Shown piece by piece: positions 20,363 through 30,325 of a stretch of 64,000 bases of DNA (positions are counted from its first letter, which is position 1; each line of letters begins with the position of its first letter). This stretch comes from Malachius bipustulatus (lineage: Eukaryota > Arthropoda > Insecta > Coleoptera > Melyridae): NCBI GenBank assembly GCA_910589415.1, contig OU342630.1, positions 88,222,186-88,286,185 on the forward strand, given 5' to 3'. The notes under the pieces are model-generated. The model searched no databases. It was not told where the DNA came from and saw only the letters and a program-made list of their open reading frames with translations. Position numbers and translations under genes: made by a program.

Positions 20363-21695
20363 ATATTCTAGAGTTTTTGATTTTATTCTAAGTATGCACT
20401 TCCTATATTTTTAAAAGAGGTGAGGGTGGTAAGATAAAGAGTTAATACGTAAATATCTTTAAAAGTTAGTATGTACCAAGAATATTAAGAAAAGTAGATG
20501 TTTTTTTATGGAAAGTAAGTGATCCAGGGAAGTCTATAACTACAGCAGGAGAGAAGTCGTTGATTTACCGGGAGCCGCTAGTAGCTTTGTACTTGTCGCA
20601 CAGCTCGTGCCCTCTCCACTCTGTAAGGTGCCTACTATGCCGACGTGCGACAAAGAGAGAATGAACGGTGAGAGAAGGATAAGTCTAGTTGTGCTTCCCG
20701 CTGCTTATGAAATACACTTATCTCTACAATACTTATTATTACCTACTCTTCTAGCAGTAGAACTGTTTGAGCTGATCTAACAGATAATTAAGTACCAATC
20801 TTAAAAATGCCAATATTATTGGAATATTAGTCCGATATTTCGGGAAATAAATTTTTAGGTAGGTACTGTTTTTTGTAATTAGTAATAACCGATTAGCAAT
20901 GCAAAGTCAGTCAATCTATTCCGCATATTTTCAGAATGAAATTTAAATTCAGTAATTATCTGAAAAACCGCTTGATAACGTTCCCGCAATCGGCAATAAA
21001 AGTTAAAACGTTGAAATCGCCCCCCTTTTCTAAACTAGTTCAATTTGGTGCTGGATGTTACACCTAATGAGATAAAATATGACAAGTTTAATATAAACGA
21101 GGAAATGCAGGAAAAGTGCTCCAGCCAGCCAGTGTCATTTGTTTTAATTTTGAGGTTGAAAACATTATACTCACATCCTGGTTAGAACTAAGCTCGTCGT
21201 ATAACAGCAACAGCCTTGTGTCTTGTCTGCTCAATTCTCTGCCATGTTCTTTATTTGGATTAGAATGGATCTGAAAACTAAAAATTCCCCAAGTTATGCA
21301 TCTAAGCTGAGAGAAGAGGCTACAAGATAAGCTGAACGCCACAGCGTGTTTTTGTGCACTTTATTTCCAGATTTATCTCGTGACAAATGTAGCAATAATT
21401 GTCGGCGTTTTTCTGCAGGATGAAGGAGTCCGATGGGATTTGTACGAGTTACTAGCTCAGTATTCTTTTCTTCTTTTTAATGCGGGGCTTTTGTGTTTTT
21501 TACTATTGCCCCACAACTTTCAGGTTTCACGTTTCTTGCGCTGAGGAACTCTAGTGGGCTCCGTCAAACAGACTAAAAACACCTTCCTAGATAATTTCCG
21601 ACTTTCTCACTATAGTCACTAACGATTGTCTGTGATTTTTATTGTATAAAATTATTCAAGAAGTTTTACTGTAAAAAATGGAATAATTAATATAA
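20363..21695. other. Unassigned stretch with a GC-richer patch at about 20560-20710
   Basis: The patch contains TTGTCGCAC, mirrored about 65 bp later by GTGCGACAA. No gene is recognised. The ATG frames in this stretch have no family resemblance. Confidence 0.4.
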
Positions 21696-22756
21696 CCCAG
21701 GCAGCAATCGAACATTCACTGAATGTTAAAAATGAACATTCAGCCAATGTTAGAAACGACAGATTCGTGAACATTCAATGAAGGTTAGTTTTAAATGTTC
21801 AGTGAATGTTCAGATTTAAGCTTTAGTGAACATTTATAAATGAATGTTTACTGAACATTCAAAAATGAACATTCAGCCAATGTGAAAAACGACAGATTCG
21901 TAAACATTCAATGAATATTAGTTTTAAATGTTGAGTGAATGTTCATTTTTTTTTATCAAACTGATCATCACTAAGAATTGTATTGCCTATGGAGCTGAAA
22001 AGCTGAAAAAAATAATACTTACTATGTAGGTGTATTCCATTTATCAATCCATCAGTGAACAATATAAATTATTATTATTATTATAAGGTCACATTTGTTC
22101 TTCCGTGTTGTTTTTCTTCTTCCTGTCTACATCATAATACCTACCTACCTATAATACCTGGGATGAAGAATTTTATTGCATCACTCTCTGCACCTTATTC
22201 TCTCTCCGACCAGACAAGCATAAAATACTTAGCTTGCTGATAATTTATTGTGACTTTTATACCTATACGCATAGGTATATTCATAGTTTAGAAAAACAAG
22301 ATGAAATGCCAAGAATAGCGGATAGCGGACAGACAAGAGAATACTGGGAATGGGAATGCAATAGACAAGAGAGCTGCGCGCGCAACACCTCGTTGTAATA
22401 AATTATAATAAATATACTTATTTCTGGTTTTTATAAATTTTTAAGCCAAATATTTTCGTTTCAGCATGTAATTTTCCAATTTTTTTTGGTATATGTTATT
22501 TACCTGATGTCAGTGTACCTGTATGTAATTGCGTGCAATAAACATTTCATCTTAAACATTGTATGAATGTTAATTAAACATTGCATTTTGAATGTTCAGT
22601 ATTTAATGTTCAATGAATGTTTATTCAAGGTCTGAAAACGAACATTAGAATCTGAACGTTGCCTGAATATTCGGAAAGTCTGTTTAACATTAGAGCAATG
22701 TTTAATGTTCGGTGAACATTTAGGGAACATTCAGTGAACATTCCTTGCTGCCTGGG
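21696..22756. mobile_element. 1,061-bp element with CCCAGGCAGCAA ends and dense TGAACATTCA sites
   Basis: CCCAGGCAGCAA at 21696-21707 is mirrored by TTGCTGCCTGGG at 22745-22756. Both subterminal zones (about 21708-21950 and 22545-22744) are packed with variants of the palindromic decamer TGAACATTCA / TGAATGTTCA in both orientations. A block at about 21728-21811 is repeated at 21863-21948 (shared words include GAACATTCAGCCAATGT and ACGACAGATTCGT). The middle has no transposase. Such arrays usually serve as transposase-binding sites. The superfamily and target duplication are not resolved. Confidence 0.75.
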
Positions 22757-23295
22757 AATATTTTATGTCGTGGCAGACATAAAACTTTAAAGTGCAAAAA
22801 AAAAGGTCGATGTTGATATAGAAATATTTATAGAAACAGCAAAATAGATTTACTGTAGTGACTCAACTGTTTAGAAAAAATCAAGACTGGTACTTATTTG
22901 CTTTCCGATCTTAATAAATGTAAAATCCTCATGTCTAAAAAGCCTTTAATCTGTGTCGATTAAGCTTTATAGTTCATTAAGGGATTCGCAATTCCCAATT
23001 ATTAGGTAGTTGTCTTCGTGATTAAATTACAATCAATTGATCCTTTGTTTGGTATAATTTCCTGTTCGAGCTGTGCTCTTTATTAAAATTATTTGTTTCA
23101 ATCGGCTTAAAGATAGGCAACTTCTAATTACCTCAAGAATTCATGAAAGTTCAACCAATAATAAACATCTTAAACCTGAAAGTAAAAATAATTAATTAAA
23201 ATCTTACCGAATTATTTAATTAAAGCAATATGAAATTCAATTAAAAATAGAATTAAATTTTTGGAAAACTGCACAATGCTGATGTCAACTTCCTA
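22757..23295. other. No recognisable feature
   Basis: AT-rich sequence between two mobile elements; nothing identified. Confidence 0.45.
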
Positions 23296-24158
23296 TACAG
23301 GGTGAGGCGCGAGAACCTTAGGGCATTTTTATATGGAGAAGTCCTGGGAGTAGAAGTTTAAAAATTTGTACGTGTATAGTTTCGCTTTTGCCGAGCTGAA
23401 CTAAAATATTCACAACCCCTCACAATTTCCGGTTATACCGGAAGTTGCCATCAACTTTCTTATTTTAAATGGGACACCCCGTATATTATTATATTTTCAG
23501 AATGTCTGAAAAAATGCAATAAAAATGGGGTTTACAGTTCAAAATTGTACCGAGTGGTTTATGAGTTATAAACAAATGAAAATCGCAATTTTCCATTTTC
23601 AAAGCAGCTTAGGTCGAAAACGGGTCAAGATATCGGAAAACGGATTACATGTCCCTATCTTAACTTTTCACGTAGTATCCTATGGTGCTGATGAAATTTG
23701 TATACAAAGTGATGAAAAATCAGCGATTTTCAAAAAAAAATTAATAAAAAATATTTTTTTTTGTAGGTACTCTAGCGTAGTATACAAAAAGTTAGGATAG
23801 GGACATGTAAGCCGTTTTCCGATATCTTGACCCGTTTTCAAGCTAAGCTGCTTTGAAAATGGAAAATTGGAATTTTCATTTGTTTATAACTCATAAATTG
23901 GTCGTTACAAATTTGAACTGTAAACGTCATTTTTATTACTTTTTTTCAGGCAATCTGAAAATGTAATAATATACAGGGTGTACCATTCAAAAAAATAAAA
24001 ATATGGCAACTTCCGGTATAACCGGAAGTGGTGTGGGGTTGTGAATATTTTATTTCAGCTCGTCAAAACCGAAATTATACACGCACAAATTTTTAGACTA
24101 CTACTCCCAGGACTTCTCCATATAAAAATGCCCTAAGGTTCCCGCGCCTCACCCTGTA
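23296..24158. mobile_element. 863-bp palindromic TACAGGGTG element, copy 4
   Basis: The left end TACAGGGTGAGGCGCGAGAA is mirrored by TTCCCGCGCCTCACCCTGTA, with TA outside both ends. The inner module is the same as in 703-1340 and 2347-3218 (GAGTTATAAACAAATGAAAA, CAAAGCAGCTTAG, CGGGTCAAGATATCGGAAAA, TTACATGTCCCTATCTTAAC). The outermost unit (about 189 bp, ending GACACCCCGTA on the left) is unrelated to that of 2347-3218 except for TTTCCGGTTATACCGGAAGT. That motif is kept in both arms (23425-23445 and 24009-24029). The centre near 23727 is an AT-rich loop. The arms are more divergent than in copy 3. There is no coding capacity. Confidence 0.85.
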
Positions 24159-24308
24159 TAATAAGAACTTCTAAGTTGTTAGCCTGTAAGCTTTATGGCA
24201 GACAACAGACGCTCGGCTCAAAAAAGTTCCTTCTACAGAACTATGATGCGGATACGTTATTATTATGTCTGATCTGAGAAGACTATTTTCTGTGTACCAA
24301 TCTCCATA

Positions 24309-25385
24309 TACATGGTGTTCCAGTTTATATGTTCATAACTCCGGAAAAAGTAGAACACGTAAAAATAATTATATATTTTTCTATAAAAGTTTTTGCTCTG
24401 AAACGCTTTATTTTCGATATACAGGGTGTTATTAAACTTGGTAGAAAAAATCAGTTTAATCGAATATCTTCCAAACTATTGAAGATATTTTTCTCAATTT
24501 TGGTGTAGGTAGATTAATATTAATAAAAGAAGGGTAAAATTTTGAAGCACAAAACTTGTCAGCAGCAACCAGTGGCGTAGTTATGGGGGTTAATTTTTTT
24601 TTTCTTTAAAGTCACAAAATTTCTACGCCACTGGAGAAAATCAATTTAAAATTTTTTTCGTAATTTTATATTATTAAGTTTTGTATTAAAAAATGCGTGT
24701 ATCAAAAAAATGGATATTTCTTTGAGCATTTATTGTGAATATTTAATATGATATTTTATAAAATAAATCAAAATATTATAGTGACTGGCTGGCCTAATGG
24801 TTAACTCTGCTGGCTTACGGAGCCATAGATCGCGGGTTCTAAACTCAGCTCTCTTAGCATTACTTTTCAGATTCATTTTCGAATGTCTGTGAAACAACCG
24901 ATCGAAGGTTTTAAGACAATTTAATTGGAAAACTTGTGTCTGGGTGTAATGAGCTAGTTCTCGAATCCCATCATACTGGAGAGGAGCGACTTTGTCTTAC
25001 CTACATAAATAATTCTCCCTCCTTAAAAAAATCAAAATATCTCAAAGACCTTTTCAGGTAATAAGATACATTTTCGAAATAAGTAAAAAAAAAAAATTTC
25101 TAATGACTTAAAAGTTTTGAGGCTTAAAAGAAAAAATAATTCCCATAACTACGACACTGGTTTCTTCGGAGAAGTTTTTTTTTTGTACAAAATTTTCGCC
25201 ACTAACCAAAATTGCGAAAAATATCTCAATAGTTTAGAAAATATTCAATAAAATTGTTTTTTTCTTGTAAGTTTAACATATCCTGTATCTAAAGCAACTA
25301 CTTTTTACATACAAGAAAGTACAATTCTTCTTACGTGTTCTACCTTTTGCGGGAGTTATAAACATACAGACTGGAACACCCTGTA
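24309..25385. mobile_element. 1,077-bp inverted-repeat TACAGGGTG-type element with a SINE at its centre
   Basis: The left end TACATGGTGTTCCAGTTTAT is mirrored by GACTGGAACACCCTGTA ending at 25385. Mirrored inner blocks include GAAAAAGTAGAACACGTAA / TTACGTGTTCTACCTTTTGC, GTTATTAAACTTG / AAGTTTAACATATCC, and CAAACTATTGAAGATATTTT / AAAATATCTCAATAGTTTAG. A CCAGTGGCGTAGTTATGGG block is mirrored by CCCATAACTACGACACTGG. About 235 bp of tRNA-like SINE sequence lies between the arms. Confidence 0.75.
24781..25010 (+). mobile_element. tRNA-derived SINE candidate
   Basis: TGGCCTAATGGTTAA (24790-24804) resembles the RNA polymerase III A box. GGTTCTAAACT (24835-24845) resembles a B box, at the spacing found in tRNAs. 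Between them TGGCTTACGGAGCCA could form an anticodon-like stem. The acceptor stem is not kept, so this is not a functional tRNA gene. A non-tRNA body follows to about 25010. It sits at the centre of the larger palindrome and was probably inserted there. Confidence 0.6.
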
Positions 25386-27427
25386 CGTATAATTAAATTT
25401 ACTTTTTTTCTTAACTACCAAAAAACGATTAAGTAATTGAGAACAATAATTAAGGGTAATCGGTCTCATTAGTGGTCTCGCAGTTATCTTTGAGAAATTT
25501 TACAGACATATTTTTTCAACTGTTCAAATGTATGTTTCTAGAATATTTTTAAGAAGCTAACTCCCGGTTTTATGAAGCAAGATGTACGCTGGTCGTCCTA
25601 CAGCCTGTATAAGTATAGTACTATCAAAGTATCTTTATTAACACCGTGTTACCTCACATTATAAAACCGAACGTTAGGGGGCGTAAAATTCACAAGGATG
25701 CAATAAAGATTTTTTTTTTAAGTGCAAGAAATTCAATCTCAACTAAGGCTATTTAACTATCATTTCGAAGATCTTAAGGTTAAAAACCTACACACTTACT
25801 TATTATGGTAACATCTGTGTTTATTCGACTGCATGAAAACTTGAATTGAAAGAAAAAATTGCGTAATTGATCCAAAAGTAGAGGGATCTTCAATTGTGAC
25901 TGAACTACTTCCACTTACGAATACAATGGATACATATTTTATCAAAAAACATGATCTCTGTCCGTTGATTCCATTGTTATTTCAACGATTTAGATTCCTG
26001 CCTTTCTTCATCTTCTTGAGTCTACATGATTATCCTTCTTGCACACGAAAGTACTTTCTTTGGTTTATCTGAATGACGTTTAGTTTTCTTGACTATGCGT
26101 TAGATGTGCGGAGGACTTTATTTCATTAATGTAGACTTGCGTCTTCAACATTAGTGTTAGATCTGATCTAGGAACAGAGATGATCACGTTATGTGTTTAC
26201 GTAGGACTTTTATATTTATGAAATGTCAACAGATGGCGATATAAATGGAAGGTTCGCTATATTTAACTTCGTATAGAGATGAGAGGTGAGATATCCTGTA
26301 ATGAGGATTTGATTGCGGTAATGTTGTAGAGATAAAATGAATCAGTGTCATCAACTATATCTGATCATTATAATTTATAGAAAATTTTAACCATAACCTG
26401 CTTATTTTATGGATCCTGTTTTGCAATTCCATAACTTAGAAGATTAATTTCATTGGTAGGTACGTTTAGTTTGTTTTAGTTGGCTGTTTTAATGTTATGA
26501 ACTATTATTATAAAAGGATGTAAATTAAGGAGCAATAAAGACCAGGTCGATTTTTCAATTTACATCATCACTTGATTGATAGGTTGTGGTAAAATAGGCT
26601 CCAGAAGAGGCGGAACTATTTTTAATGTTCATTATTATTAGGCGCATATCTATAATGCGAAAATTTAATCACGTCCACGCCTGAGGTTTAGGTATTTAAT
26701 GCAGATTATAATATCTCATAATAATAATATTTAATTTCTCTTCTTTTTTTTGCAATAAAATTATATATTACCTTCCAAGAAGAGCAAAGAAAAACCAACA
26801 AATACCTTAATTACCAATTATTTTGGAACAATTTGCCAAGCGAAAGGTTGCTGTAAAGTTTCAATCAACTGTTTAAAGGTAAACCAAATATACCTTTGAG
26901 GTAGTCTTTGAGTTCAAACAATGTTGTGATAACGTTAAAAAAATAACACTTTTGTATTCTTTTTAAAATATTCATCCCACGTATGGAAACAACTAATTTT
27001 TTTTCAATTAATTTTCAAGTTTTATTGAATTTCATTGAGCGTTCATAATTTGTGATGTTAATATTTATGTATTTTGTGGGCAAGTAAGTTGTTTTATTTC
27101 GTTATTTTTACGTGTTCAACAGGTTGAACTATTTATAGGACATCAAGACAGAAAAATATAACGATTGAGCCCAACATAATATGCTTCATATACCAATGTT
27201 TCTGATTGAAGAGCTATAGGTTCGACAAGAGCTATTCGACAATGGTCGAAATAAATTCAAAGTTTGTTTTTAAGTCAGAAATGCTTCTCTTCTTTAAATT
27301 TTATAACGCTAACGATTTTTGAGATGTCAGATCAGAAAGAATAGCCCTCAGAATGTGGTTGCTATATTTTATATCCCATTTCCTGAGCATTACGGGTAAA
27401 ATTTATGTTTTCAACTCTGCATACTTA
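25386..27427. other. Mostly unassigned; one transposon end near 25614
   Basis: TACAGCCTGTATA near 25608-25620 looks like a single TACAGGGTG-type end. No other feature or gene is recognised in about 2 kb. Confidence 0.45.
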
Positions 27428-27806
27428 TTGATTATGAGTAAAACACTAATGTTTTAGAAAATTCTACTGTATATTGATGGATGATAGAAACGTTACACGT
27501 GTTTCGCTACTTTTCATGTAGCATCTTCAGACGTAAATAAAATTATTGATACAGTAACATAGCAACAGTATTACCTAAGTGATCATAAAACAAGTAACTA
27601 GATTTAAATGAATTTTTAAGAGAACTAACTAGATCATAATGTAATTTCTTCAGAATCTTCTTAGTTGTTGATATCAAGAAGAAAATCAAGTAGTGGAGAA
27701 CGATATGTGTTTAGCTGTTCATTTATTAATTTATTTATTTATTCATTTATCCATCAATATACAGTAGAATTTTATAAAACATTAGTGTTTTATTCATAAT
27801 CAATAA
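27428..27806. repeat. Inverted repeat of about 58-bp arms, possible Penelope-like or retrozyme remnant
   Basis: TTATTGATTATGAGTAAAAC, ACTAATGTTTTAG and AAATTCTACTGTATATTGAT (27428-27482) are mirrored by ATCAATATACAGTAGAATTT, TAAAACATTAGTG and GTTTTATTCATAATCAATAA (27749-27805). The enclosed 260 bp holds a hammerhead-like motif on the minus strand. Assignment to Penelope-like elements is inference from that motif. Confidence 0.55.
27490..27534 (-). ncRNA. Hammerhead-ribozyme-like motif
   Basis: The minus strand reads ACGT, CTGAAGA, a bulged T, GCTAC-ATGAAAA-GTAGC, GAAA, CACGTGT, A, ACGT. This fits the hammerhead core order: CUGANGA, stem II (5 bp, 7-nt loop), GAAA, a minimal stem III (ACAC/GUGU with no loop), an H residue (A), then stem I (ACGU/ACGU). 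The extra U after CUGANGA is a defect in the usual core. The loop-free stem III could only form between two copies, as reported for minimal ribozymes in Penelope-like elements. Activity is not shown. Confidence 0.3.
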
Positions 27807-27906
27807 ACATTACGGGTAAATTACATTTTCTTATGTCGTATTGTGTTGTATGGGAATGATCTAATACTGCGACCTAGATGATCTTTTGTGGTAACTCTAT
27901 AGTTGC

Positions 27907-28180
27907 TTGAGGATATTTAGAATGTTCGATGCTTCTAAAAGTGATAAGTCTCGTCCGTTGGTTGATAAAGAATTTGACAGCGGATTTCTTTGTCGTTGTA
28001 CTGGATGGAACTCGACCAGGTGTACTGGGGCTGCTTCCCCGTCTATGCAGAATCTACACAGATTTGGTCATTTTGTAAACCAATCTTATTGAGGTGTGCT
28101 CAAAGTTTGCAATATCCCTTAAGAAAACCTGTTAAGATTCTCAAACCTGTTTTATTGAGGCAAATTACTTTACTCCTACA
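27907..28180 (-). pseudogene. Jockey-like non-LTR retrotransposon tail, second copy
   Basis: On the minus strand GLRILTGFLKGYCKL, a stop, then AHLNKIGL is followed after a frameshift by CRFCIDGEAAPVHLV. This is the same C-terminal block as at 9246-9292 in the first fragment (TGHC-like stretch, then CxxC...H). RNase H proper is not seen here. It is a 5'-truncated and mutated relic. Confidence 0.7.
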
Positions 28181-29539
28181 ATTTATTGACATGGCTACAA
28201 CAATTTTTATAGCAACTACTGGGCTCGTTTGCATCAAATATAGAGCAAGAATCGAAACTAAATCCGCAGCCAACCAATATAAAAGATACCTCTTTTGTAA
28301 GTGGAGACATCAACTTGGATGATCACTTGATAAATTTGCTTGTACCTACTTGCTTATACGCATAGTTGGTAAGGGAATAACAATTATTTAAGCTTAAGCC
28401 TCATCGCAAGCGGATGAGAGAAAAAAAAAAAAAAAAGCATTCTGAGAGAAAAATATCGTATGCTATCTTGTGTTTAAGTCATGTTTTTCTATTAATCCTA
28501 CAACAATGGATACGAGGATGCAGCATTAAAGTCTTGCGATGACATATACTTACTGGATAATTTGCCCTTGGTAATCTTCTATCAGTCACAGGGTCCATCG
28601 ATCTCAAGAAATCAATCTTGGTAGCAGAATTTTTCTACTTCCGGTTTCCGGTTTTATAACTTTTTTTAATTCAATTTATTTCAATTCCTCTAGGAGATTT
28701 TTATATCAACTCTTTAGGGCCAACTTCAGAGCTAATAGCTCAATTTTGACATGCGTTTCCAACCAATGAAGCAAAATGTCTTCTTCGGAATTTTGTCGTG
28801 CTACGGATCAGAATCCGAATGGCTTATGCAGAAGGTAAAATGCAAAATCTACATGGTCGGTGTGGAAGTGCCAGGACAGGAAGTACGCATCCTTGCAGAT
28901 TTTGTGTTGTTTAGAGATTCGTAGGTACCTTAATACACTGCTACGCATGGTATGTAGATAGAGCATTGGCATTTCCATTCTTCAAAACGCCGAGAATGCT
29001 TCCCAAACTGAAGGTATCAAGATGAACACAGTAATAGATTAATTTTCAAAGTTCAAATTGACTACGCTTGCGTTTACAACTTGGATAGTTGATAGTTTGG
29101 CGAAACTCACACCGTCGGCCACAGTGATTCGCCTCCTGCTGCAGGCACTTATGAACATCAATAAGACCACAGCCACTCGCCTTCGAAGTAAAAAAGTGAT
29201 ACCACACTTGATACACAAAATTCGAGGCACTTTAAGCCGCTCACAAATAATGTTAACTACCAGACTAACCTTGCCAACCGAGGGAAAATCTTACAAAAAC
29301 CACTCACAAACAAGATTGAAATTACTTAATGTTAACACTTACTTGTAAATAAAAGATTAATCTCAACAATAAACTACCTCAAAGGCATTGGCAAGTTACT
29401 TTACGTTTCTGTCCGACTTTGCTGCGATGTTAAATCAGCCAGTAAGGGCTGTAAAGTCAGAAGCGTGACATTGACATAAAGAAGCTCGGAAGAATTGATT
29501 AAAGAAAAAATTTTAAGTAACCAAATGTCAATTTGCATG
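28181..29539. other. Unassigned stretch between two retrotransposon relics
   Basis: CTTCCGGTTTCCGGTTTTAT near 28641 repeats the TTCCGGT word of the palindromic elements. A 96-codon frame at 29058-29348 is open but not recognised. No host gene is evident. Confidence 0.4.
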
Positions 29540-30325
29540 GCTACTTTCAATTTGGTCTTTGAACCGATCGACCTTTTCTAATCCAACGTGTCCTAACGAA
29601 GATTGGCGATCCATATGGAATTTTGATTTTTGGAATCTGCCCCACGGAAAATGTCAGTAGAAGAGCGGCCAAATCAACGTCGTAGATCTTTCAGCCTTTG
29701 AGTTTTGTCGTCAACCAACTGATCTCTCTCCCTTGATTTTGCCTTCGATGATGAGTTTTAGGAGGCCATATTATCATAACATGGCCAATATATTGAAGCT
29801 TTCTTTTCTTCACGGTGACTATACCTCAGTCGATCAACAGATATAGTAATAAAACTGCGCACAAACTTTTAAGGTCCAAGTAGTCACATCTGTAGGCAGA
29901 TAGTGCCTTTATTTATTGGTAACCTGGTTCCGGTAAACCAATGAGAAGGGCATTCTAAGGTTTGTGTATATAATTCTTGTGTATAAGGTCTGCCTACCTG
30001 GATTGTAAACTTACCGCGCACTTTTATTACTATATCTTTTGGCCGACTGAGGTATAGTAGTTCTTTTTCCTTGTTCATTTTTTCAAGGCCCTCAGTATTG
30101 GAGACTCTGTCGGTCCAAGGAATTTTAAGGACCTTTCGCTACAAACACATTACGAAAGCTTCGATGCGCGTTTCTATAGTTAGGGTCTTTTAAGGTATTT
30201 TCTAAGCGTCCACCAGTCACCTCCATACAAATGAACTGAAACAACGTAGCAGCGCAACATACGCAACCATATTTCAAGGGACAGGTCAGCGCTTGTGTAA
30301 AGTTTCTTCGTTCTAAAGAAAGTTT
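29540..30325 (-). pseudogene. RTE-type non-LTR retrotransposon, C-terminal end, interrupted by a MITE
   Basis: The minus strand upstream of the MITE reads TSADLSLEIWLRMLRCY, VSVHLYGGDWWTL, then (after frameshifts) ILRALKKMNKEKELL. Downstream it reads VKKRKLQYIGHVM, a decayed EGKIKG-like stretch, and words typical of the end of such proteins. Insect RTE-clade ORFs end in this way (LRCYVFSVLLYG...W.L, MNKEKELL, KRRKLQYLGH). The MITE at 29822-30054 sits exactly between ELL and VTVKKRK. The reverse-transcriptase catalytic part is absent, so the copy was 5'-truncated before or besides its later mutations. Confidence 0.75.
29822..30054. mobile_element. 233-bp MITE with TACCTCAGTCG ends, TA target duplication
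   Basis: TACCTCAGTCGATCAAC at 29822 is mirrored by GGCCGACTGAGGTA ending at 30054. The repeat continues inward as AGATATAGTAATAAAACTGC / GCGCACTTTTATTACTATAT, arms of about 43 bp. TA lies at 29820-29821 and 30055-30056. Removing the element and one TA rejoins the RTE reading frame, so the insertion boundaries are well supported. It is of Tc1/mariner type by its TA duplication; its driver is unknown. Confidence 0.85.

Noticed and set aside
21690..22762. Target-site duplication around the CCCAGGCAGCAA element
   Set aside because: Flanks TAATATAA and AATATTTT are only similar AT-rich sequence, not a clear direct repeat.
24781..24860. A functional tRNA gene
   Set aside because: Box-like words are present but the acceptor stem and T-arm do not pair; it reads as a SINE head.
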